Position numbers and translations under genes: made by a program. Shown in pieces: positions 57,455 through 64,000 of a stretch of 64,000 nucleotides of DNA (position 1 is the stretch's first letter; every line of letters begins with the position of its first letter). Origin of the DNA: Adineta ricciae (Eukaryota > Rotifera > Eurotatoria > Adinetida > Adinetidae); assembly GCA_905250025.1 (NCBI GenBank), contig CAJNOJ010000004.1, positions 62,001-126,000 of the forward strand, in the 5' to 3' direction. The notes under the pieces were generated by a model that was given only the letters and a program-made list of their open reading frames with translations, did not search any database and had not been told where the DNA came from.

Positions 57455-58906
57455 ATGACAAGTACAGGTAAATCATCAAGTCGAACTGTAGATGGTTTTG
57501 TTTCCCATGTCAATGGAGTGTTTGAACACGGATTATTAACCACTTTTGTTCGAAAGAACGAAATATATGTTGAGGACAGAGAGTACGATATTATTATTGT
57601 TGGTGCTGGATTCGCTGGTCTAATCGCTGCGCGTGAACTTAGTCGCCGTGGCCGAAGTATTTTAATGGTTGAAGCAAGAGATCGTATAGGTGGTCGTACT
57701 TTTACCGCACAAGTTGATAACGAACGATATGAAATTGGTGGTACATGGATACATTGGAGTCAGCCGCATGTTTGGAGCGAGATGACACGCTATGGATTTT
57801 CGTTGAGTGAATCTGAAGGTGCGACAACCAATCAGATTAGTCTTTTATTCGATAATGGAACAAGATTGAAAACTGTGTCAACGGCAGACTTCTATCCTCA
57901 GCTATTCGATCTTTTGAATAAATTTAGTAATATCGATGGTCAAAACGGACGAACAGTACTCCCTCAACCACATGCACCGTTGGCTGATCTTGGTGCCATT
58001 CGAGCATACGATCATTTATCAATGCAAGATCGTTTAAATCAACTATCAGATCTAGTGGAGATCGATAGTGAGATGTACGAAGTTCTCGATGCCTACCTTT
58101 CAATGAATACACAAGGTGATTTGGCAAAGAGTGGATTTCTCGATCATCTAACATTTTGGAGTCTGGGAGATTATGACACAAATCGTACATGGGATAAAAC
58201 AAGTCGATATAAGATGCGTGAAGGAACAAGTGCATTAGCTCAAGCTATGCTAGATGATTGTGATCAAGTCAGTTTATTATTATCAACGCCTATTGTATCC
58301 ATTCACCGGACAAATGAAAATAAAGTTCGAATCAAAACTGCAAACGGCAAGATTTTCACTAGTCGTACTGCGATTGTTACCGTTCCTCTAAACGTTCTGC
58401 ACACTATTGACTTTCAACCTGTTTTAACAGAAGAAAAACAACGTGCGATAGCAGAAAAGCAATGCAGTGGAGGCACAAAATTCTGGGCTAAATTGATGAA
58501 TCCTATCGGTAATTGGTGTGGTTTTGCTCCTTATCCTAACCCGATAACCGTTGCTTATACAGACGATCCTGAAGGTTATATTGTTGTCGGTTTTGGTCCT
58601 GATGATGCGTTGGACATACGAGATATCCAAAAAGTTGAACATGAATTGCAAAAGTTCATCGATGGTTGTAAAGTTCAATCTGTTTTTGGTCATGATTGGC
58701 GTCACGATCCATTCATTCAAAGCACATGGTCATGGTACAAGCCAGGCCAAATATCTGCTAACCTTCAAGTACTTCAGAGTCCTGAACCACCTTTATTTTT
58801 TGCTAGTGGTGATATATCGAATAGCTGGCGAGGGTGTATTGATGGTGCTCTGCAAAGTGGTCTAACTTGCGTTCGACAAGTTCAAGAATATCTGAATAAT
58901 CGATAG
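57455..58906 (+). CDS. FAD-dependent amine oxidase (monoamine/polyamine oxidase superfamily)
   Basis: 483 aa, intronless. A 40-residue N-terminal extension precedes the Rossmann FAD motif DIIIVGAGFAGLIAARELSR with EARDRIGGRT (about 44-80), then YEIGGTWIHW. Substrate-domain residues follow, and the C-terminal FAD-binding block reads FFASGDISNSWRGCIDGALQSGL (about 448-470), the counterpart of the ASGD...GxxxGAxxSG motif. Such enzymes oxidise primary or secondary amines to imines, releasing H2O2. There is no signal peptide or C-terminal anchor as in mitochondrial MAO. The overall style (SWSWYKPGQI, WIHW) recalls fungal and bacterial MAO-N-like enzymes, so horizontal origin is plausible but unproven. 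It starts two bases after a CCTTAG acceptor, 183 bp downstream of ART-TPR. Confidence 0.85.
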   Translation: MTSTGKSSSRTVDGFVSHVNGVFEHGLLTTFVRKNEIYVEDREYDIIIVGAGFAGLIAARELSRRGRSILMVEARDRIGGRTFTAQVDNERYEIGGTWIHWSQPHVWSEMTRYGFSLSESEGATTNQISLLFDNGTRLKTVSTADFYPQLFDLLNKFSNIDGQNGRTVLPQPHAPLADLGAIRAYDHLSMQDRLNQLSDLVEIDSEMYEVLDAYLSMNTQGDLAKSGFLDHLTFWSLGDYDTNRTWDKTSRYKMREGTSALAQAMLDDCDQVSLLLSTPIVSIHRTNENKVRIKTANGKIFTSRTAIVTVPLNVLHTIDFQPVLTEEKQRAIAEKQCSGGTKFWAKLMNPIGNWCGFAPYPNPITVAYTDDPEGYIVVGFGPDDALDIRDIQKVEHELQKFIDGCKVQSVFGHDWRHDPFIQSTWSWYKPGQISANLQVLQSPEPPLFFASGDISNSWRGCIDGALQSGLTCVRQVQEYLNNR

Positions 58907-59213
58907 TTGGCCATAAAGATATAAAAAAACGTTTAAATCCCTTTTACTGTACGCTTTATGCAAGAGAGAATTATTCGAGTGTCGTAAATAAGGGAATAGT
59001 TTTATCGGCGTCTTGTTAATCTTTATTGGCGATCGCGTCAAAAAACATGTTATATGATCAGAATTGTAAGCAAAGTTTTCATACAACGTTTTTCCATCAA
59101 AATTTCAACGATAAGAAAAGGTTGAGATAGTTATAACAAAGGCAACATAAAAGCGTAAAGACATGTTTCTTATTTTCAAGGAGAAAGTAAAAATATTCAT
59201 ATCAAAGAGCGAA
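58907..59213. other. Convergent intergenic space
   Basis: 307 bp between the amine oxidase and the dispanin gene; nothing recognised. Confidence 0.5.
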
Positions 59214-59603
59214 TCATGTGCCAACGATATCGTTAATTACTTTAATATATAAGACAAGCCATACAATGAAACCAATCCAAGCGAGAACTCCTCCGATGGT
59301 AATCAGAATATTGAATACCAATGCTAGTTTACTCATTGTTTGTGCTGAATGAAAATCATTGGATCGTTTGTGGCTTCGACAGAGAATCGAAAATACCAAC
59401 GGTAAAACCCCAGCTAAACCCCATCCGATGAAAATATTGATAATCGACCACGGTAACCAATCACGAATATTTTGTGTTGCAGCTGGTGAAACATATTGAA
59501 CTTGGGGTGGATAATACAATGGTGGTTGTGATGATGATGGTGGTGGTGGTGGTTGCATTGTAGCATTTGCAGGATACGGAGCTGAATAATTCATTTCTTT
59601 CAT
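59214..59603 (-). CDS. CD225/dispanin family membrane protein (IFITM/PRRT-like)
   Basis: 129 aa. Residues 1-42 are Pro/Tyr/Gln-rich (PPPPPSSSQPPLYYPPQ), a cytosolic tail of proline-rich dispanins. IRDWLPWSIINIFIGWGLAGVLPLVFSILCR is the first hydrophobic segment of the CD225 domain, with SKLALVFNILITIGGVLAWIGFIVWLVLYI as the second transmembrane helix; HSAQTMSKLALVFNI matches the conserved A-x-x-x-S-x-x-A-x-x-x-N loop. Dispanins modulate membrane curvature and fusion or act as accessory subunits; no specific role can be given. Conserved Cys before the loop (ILCRSHKR) may be palmitoylated. Confidence 0.82.
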   Translation of the reverse strand: MKEMNYSAPYPANATMQPPPPPSSSQPPLYYPPQVQYVSPAATQNIRDWLPWSIINIFIGWGLAGVLPLVFSILCRSHKRSNDFHSAQTMSKLALVFNILITIGGVLAWIGFIVWLVLYIKVINDIVGT

Positions 59604-60348
59604 CTATTTATCGAATAGAGAAATTTTTTATACTATGTATGCCTTCATAATCTTCATATACACGCTTATATATATATATATAGTTTATCTCAACACTGAT
59701 TCATTTTTATCGACGTCAATCAATATTTGCTTGAAAGTTATATATTCACTGGAAGGGGATGCAGATTGGTGCCCTCCCACATATTTTTGTTTTGTTCTGT
59801 TTCTAGCAACCATGAGACAATATCGACTTATACTGTGATATTCACGTCGTTGATCTCCGTCGCTGCTAAAGCAACAGAATGAGTCAAAACAGGATTATAT
59901 AGCAAAATACCTGTGTGAACAAATACTTAAATTTCAAGCGCCGTGTTGTTTTGGCGCGATGATCGTTTCTAATCTTCAGTTACTTAGCTCTTGCGAAGCG
60001 TGATCCATTGTTTTCGTTAATATGAAAGAGATTAGCGGAAATAACTCAAAAAGCGTCCTTTTTTATTTATTCTGAAATACATCTTGATATAAAGATTAAG
60101 ATTGCGTCTATCGATAAATATTACTAGAGTCGTTTGATCTATTTGCAAAATTCTGAAAAGAAAAAAACCATCTGCCCAAATGCACTTTTGCAGTATCATA
60201 AAAATAAAAAACAACTATTGCACAAAATTGTTGATACTAAAACTAAAAATAAACGATAAATAAATTGTAAAGAAAAGTAAAAAAAAATTCTTTTCATTTC
60301 TTTTTTATTGGTAAATTCTTGTTTTTTGTCATACATGGTTAGGAGTGC
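59604..60348. other. Intergenic region
   Basis: Promoter side of the dispanin gene and 3' UTR of Ran. AT microsatellite at about 59668-59682. No gene seen. Confidence 0.5.
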
Positions 60349-61159
60349 TTACAGATCGTCATCATCATCATCAGGTAAAGCAAATAACTCCGAATCCTCG
60401 GGCATTTGTAGAGGCATGACAACATCAGGTGGCTAAAAGGAGGAAAATCTAATATTGAAAAATCAACATTTGCCAAGAACAAGCAAGACCTACCTCGACT
60501 GCTGGAGCGCAAACAAATTGCAGATTGTCATCGCCTGCCAGTTTTCTTGCCAACCAAAGAAATGGCTTTTCAAAATTGTAGTTCGATCGTGCACTGATAT
60601 CATAATACTGCATGTTAGTCTTGCGATGGAATGTAATTGATCTTGCTTTTAATTTTCGATCTTTGAGATCGGCCTTGTTTCCACATAGAACCATTGGAAT
60701 GTGTTCGCAAACACGAATTAAGTCGCGATGCCAGTTCGGAACGTTTCGATAGGTTATACGCGAGGTGAGGTCGAACATAATGATCGCACATTGACCGTTG
60801 ATGTAATATCCATCACGTAATCCTATTGGATAACAATAAAGAAGAAGTTAAATGGAAAAATTTAGGTTCGATAAAGAGATTTACCACCGAATTTTTCTTG
60901 ACCTGCTGTATCCCATACGTTGAAAACGATTCGACCTAAATTTGTTGAAAAATCGAGAGGATGAACCGTAGCGCCAATCGTTGCTTCATATCGTTTTTCG
61001 AATTCACCGGTTAAATGTCGCTTAACGAATGTTGTTTTGCCTAGAGATAATTAGATTTCAACAAATATCAATGCATTTCATATTGAACATACCAACACCA
61101 CCATCACCAACTAGAATCAGTTTGAATTCAGCAGCATTTTGTTGTTGATTAGTTGCCAT
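60349..61159 (-). CDS. RAN: GTP-binding nuclear protein Ran
   Basis: Exons 61159-61093, 61040-60885, 60822-60494 and 60432-60349 give 211 aa (human 216). All G motifs are present: [20 protein letters not shown] (G1), a near-canonical switch I ([16 protein letters not shown]), [20 protein letters not shown] (G3), [13 protein letters not shown] (G4) and [15 protein letters not shown] (G5). The C-terminal switch ends in a run of six Asp then Leu ([10 protein letters not shown]), equivalent to the DEDDDL tail. Ran drives nuclear import/export through importins and exportins and spindle assembly, cycling between RCC1 and RanGAP. TTTTCACAG lies 24 bases before the ATG, a likely leader acceptor. Confidence 0.97.
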
Positions 61160-62077
61160 TGTTGCGCTTTGGAGTGAGAATAACTGTGAAAATGTCCAAT
61201 TTCAATCTCTGTACAAAAATATATATTTCGAAATTACACAATGTTGCCTTATCGTGACTATTTCGTAGGTATTTCACGAAATTACGCAATTTTCATAGTG
61301 ACATCTGCAGAAAGGTAAGAAAACAGGATCACTCATATGGATAGTTGTTCTTAAAAATTTAATTTGCTCAGCTCTTATCGACTGAATAATTCATTGTAGT
61401 CGTCGAGTAAAATCTCACTTTAATACATAATTTTCTTGATAATTACCGATTTGAAAATGTCAGGCTCTATAATTGAAAGAAGAATAACTAATGTCTCGCT
61501 CAAAAAGAAGAAATGCTCTACAATTATCAAACCTTCTATTCATTCCATATTATTATATCTTGTCTCGTGGAAACCATCGGCATTGAGTTTTTTTAACGAT
61601 TATCACTTGTTATTTTTCTTACTTCCTACAAACTAATTAACGTTTCGTTGAACAAATGGTATAGAATTTTGGTTTTGTCAGCAATTCTCTTTTATAAATA
61701 TAAGTTTTAAGTTTCTGATTTTGACAGTACTTTGCGTGTGGTCATGTTAGTCTTTTGCTGTCATATTAGGCTTACAGAAATGTCACTGCTGAATCTTGAC
61801 AAAAGACAGGTGTATACATCTCGAACAATCTGACAGTTCACACAGCCATGCACTCCATTTTCTATAGTGCTCATGAGAGCAAGTAAGATATTGACATGTC
61901 TCAAACAGTCTTCTACGTAGCTTTGAAAAATACACTCTTGAGGGTGGTTGAAATGCTTTAAAAAAATATTTTTTCCACAATAGTGGTGAGCAAAACTTAG
62001 TTAATCATCTTATCATCAGAAAAATGTGCTGGAAGTGGTGCCTCATTTACTCTTAGTTTCATTTATTTCAGAGTCAA
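61160..62077. other. Divergent intergenic region
   Basis: Between Ran (minus) and a GPCR (plus). Short frames at 61436-61636 (plus) and 61980-61783 (minus) have no support. TTATTTCAG ends at 62071, seven bases before the GPCR ATG. Confidence 0.5.
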
Positions 62078-63181
62078 ATGTCTGTTTCAACACCCTTACC
62101 CTTTACCGTTGTATATTCTAACATCCAACAGCAATTGATTCTATACGTTTATCCAATATGGTTAATCTTTGGCATTGGTGGTGGAATTCTCAATCTAATC
62201 GTCTTCTCTCGACCGAAATTACGTGGATCATCCTGTTGTATCTGTTCGTATTTCGTTTTCATGAATCTAAAGTGACTCTTCTTATGTGTTTTTTTTCTTC
62301 TTCCAGACTTTTTTGCTGCTTCTACAGATCATATATTAACATTGATTATCGGCATTGGACCCACTATTTACGCTCTTAATCATTCCGATCCGCAGATTGA
62401 TTCGATTGTATTCTGCAAAATACGAGGTTACCTGTTTCAAATCACATTAATGCTTTCACGTTGGTTTGTAGCGTTTGCTTGCATCGATCGTTACGCATTA
62501 TCTTCCGATAGTGTTAACCTACGACATTTTGCAAGTAAACGAATTGCGTATCGATGTGTCATTGCCATTCTTCTTGTGTGGTCAATCGTGTGTAGTCATA
62601 GATTAATATTTTACGAGATTCAAGGCCATCTATGTGGTATTATAACAAATTCCGGTGCAGCTATTTATCATACTTTATATGTTATTATCGGAGGTGGAAT
62701 ACTTCCAGCTATAATTATGATCATATGTGCTTTTCTTATTCGACGAAATCTAGATCGTAAACATAAGAAACGTTTGCAGATCTCAGCGGTTGAACATCAG
62801 CAAAATTCACTTGACCATCAAGTGCTAATCTTATTATCGATACAGATCATTTGCTATATTATTTTTACAACACCGCAAATGTGTAACTTAATTTACAATG
62901 CTATTTTGAATACAATACCAAATCTGTCTAGGGAAACATTAGCTTTGCAGAGATTTCTTAGTTTCATGGCTGAATTGATGTTATACATGTTTCCTGTGAC
63001 GTCATTCTATTTGTACACTCTGACATCACGAACATTTCGGAATGAACTATTTACTTCCTTTCGCCTACTTCCGATATTCCGTTCGATCTGCACAAAGATT
63101 CGCATCGCACCGTCAGCATCGAACGCTATCAATGGACATGACATTCCACAACCTCTCCCAACACTGGTGGTTAACCAATAA
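62078..63181 (+). CDS. Rhodopsin-like GPCR with canonical DRY
   Basis: Exons 62078-62243 and 62307-63181 (63-bp intron, phase T|AC) give 346 aa; reading through the intron would stop within 10 codons of the donor. TM1 holds FGIGGGILNLIVF (GxxxN), and loop 1 reads SRPKLRGSSCC. TM2 carries FFAASTDHI. The TM3 end is FVAFACIDRYALSS, a full DRY. TM6 has IICYIIFTTPQMCNLIY, and TM7 ends PVTSFYLYTLTSRTFRNEL, the F-x-x-x-T-L-x-x-x-x-F-R tail common in rotifer and annelid peptide receptors. A leader acceptor (TTATTTCAG) lies just upstream. It is a cell-surface receptor, probably for peptides; the ligand is unknown. It is distinct from the ERH-type receptors in this window. Confidence 0.85.
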
Positions 63182-63329
63182 GGCATCGTGCAGGAATTTT
63201 CAAGAATGATGAGTCATACATGTCGCATTTATGGTTGGAAATATATATATATACCTGTTCTTGCGAAAGTTTTTCATTTGTTTCGATAATCAATGTAAAT
63301 AGTCTATTGGTCTTGCGTAAGTTCTCATC

Positions 63330-63337
63330 TATATAAA
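63330..63337 (+). promoter_or_regulatory. TATA box of the P2-like gene
   Basis: TATATAAA, 54-61 bp upstream of the ATG at 63391. Confidence 0.6.
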
Positions 63338-63390
63338 CTCGTATAGCTTCACAGTAAAATTAGTTAATTGTCTAACTCAAGCAACCAACC

Positions 63391-63796
63391 ATGCGCTACG
63401 CTGCTGCTTATCTACTTGCAGTTCTTGGTGGCAACGCATCACCTCAGCTGGAAGACATAAGGAAAATTTTGGACAGTGTCGGAATTCTGTGCAATGAAGA
63501 TACTGCTAAATTAGTTATTGGTGCATGTGAAGGAAAAGATACTGATAAGATTATTGAAAATACTATGAAAGAATACGGTATGACATCAGGTCAATCAACA
63601 GGATCAGAACGAATTGAAGAACCGGCAAGTGCTTCGGTTGTTCTAATGACTCAATTTTCAACTGGAAACGAGTCGGATGAAACTGATGATGATGATCCAA
63701 ATGGCGACTCTGACTTCGTAAGTTTCTTCTCTATTTTCTAATCTATTTGCATTTGTATGTATATATTTCTCGTAGATGAACCTGTTTGGTGATTAA
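63391..63796 (+). CDS. Ribosomal stalk protein P2-like, divergent
   Basis: Exons 63391-63717 and 63776-63796 (58-bp intron, phase 0) give 115 aa, exactly the usual P2 length. MRYAAAYLLAVLGGNASP and EDIRKILDSVGI are the P2 N-terminal dimerisation domain. The hinge is atypical: instead of an Ala/Gly-rich linker it has Ser/Thr/Glu (TSGQSTGSERIEE) and a hydrophobic VVLMTQF. The tail is acidic (ESDETDDDDPNGDSDF) and ends MNLFGD, a variant of the DDMGFGLFD end that recruits elongation factors. P2 works with P0 and P1 on the large subunit. The changes suggest a specialised or decaying paralog of RPLP2. AATAAA at 63841. An alternative splice from FG into sequence at 63861 onward would replace the last residues. 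Confidence 0.8.
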
Positions 63797-63840
63797 AACA
63801 GTACCAACTAGTGTGTGATGTTTTTCTTCTTTTTGTAAAA

Positions 63841-63846
63841 CAATAA
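63841..63846 (+). terminator. Poly(A) signal of the P2-like gene
   Basis: AATAAA 44 bases after the stop at 63796. Confidence 0.6.
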
Positions 63847-63860
63847 AACATATCAGCAGG

Positions 63861-64000
63861 TTTCAACAAGAAAAAGAAACTCCCTAAGCACGCCGTCATC
63901 ATACCAACACCTGTGTTGAGTGCACCCATTGTTTTTACTTCACTTGACTATTTATCAGCTCTGTCTTTGCACTTTTCATCACAGCAATACACGTTATACA
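63861..64000 (+). other. Possible exon running off the window
   Basis: After TATCAGCAG (to 63860) the frame FNKKKKLPKHAVIIPTPVL... is open to the window end, and its phase fits a splice from TTT-G at about 63790. It could be an alternative 3' exon of the P2-like gene or start of another gene; it could also be chance over 140 bp. Confidence 0.25.

Noticed and set aside
57924..58720. Minus-strand frames of about 100 codons within the amine oxidase
   Set aside because: Antisense shadows of a strongly supported coding sequence.
1..64000. Transposons, telomeric repeats, CRISPR arrays, bacterial-type operons and rRNA
   Set aside because: No reverse transcriptase, transposase or integrase motifs, terminal repeats, direct-repeat/spacer arrays or rRNA cores were seen.

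Overview
This is a metazoan nuclear window, most likely from a bdelloid rotifer (Adineta/Rotaria-like). The evidence is combined. Introns are very short (about 48-60 bp, GT...AG) beside a few long ones. The animal genes are clear: RBFOX, KIF1A/unc-104, ZNHIT1, ERH, Ran, a P2-type ribosomal stalk protein, a ZP-domain protein, a dispanin and several GPCRs. These sit beside genes typical of bdelloid accessory content: an ADP-ribosyltransferase with TPRs, a UDP-glucuronate-4-epimerase-like SDR and a flavin amine oxidase, the last two being plausible horizontal acquisitions. Many starts have a 3' splice site a few bases upstream and no visible upstream exon, as expected where mRNAs receive a trans-spliced leader. 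No search was run, so the taxon is an inference.

Layout. 1-4.2 kb: two minus-strand genes of unclear function (a partial glycosyltransferase-like gene and a 627-aa protein). 4.2-7.4 kb: no gene seen. 7.4-15.4 kb, plus strand: a seven-exon PAN/Apple + ZP membrane protein, a small 10-cysteine secreted protein, a B-box-like coiled-coil protein, an LRR protein and a P-loop GTPase-like protein. 15.7-30 kb, minus strand: a GPCR, a disordered protein with a SUMO-interaction-like stretch, a 12-exon RBFOX gene spanning 6.6 kb, a small peptide-hormone-like precursor and a single-pass membrane protein. 30-33.3 kb: gene-poor and AT-rich. 33.3-40.7 kb, plus strand: two tandem GPCRs of the same family as the one at 15.7 kb, a membrane ORF with an in-frame stop, 3 kb of apparent desert, then a different GPCR. 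40.9-41.9 kb, minus strand: ZNHIT1 and ERH separated by 37 nt, a likely trans-spliced operon. 43.6-51 kb: a 26-exon KIF1A/unc-104 kinesin with an apparently duplicated in-frame exon. 51.3-64 kb: epimerase, a ten-exon PLAT-repeat protein, ART-TPR, amine oxidase, dispanin, Ran, a GPCR and a P2-like stalk protein.

How the genes fit together. This is mostly a mosaic of independent genes, not a pathway. The one tight unit is ZNHIT1-ERH, both nuclear proteins acting in chromatin and RNA processing. RBFOX carries UGCAUG elements in its own introns beside a 93-nt RRM exon, which suggests self-regulated splicing. Exon models were assembled by hand from splice-site phase and from remembered family sequences. 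All listed models sum to whole codons, but none has transcript support.
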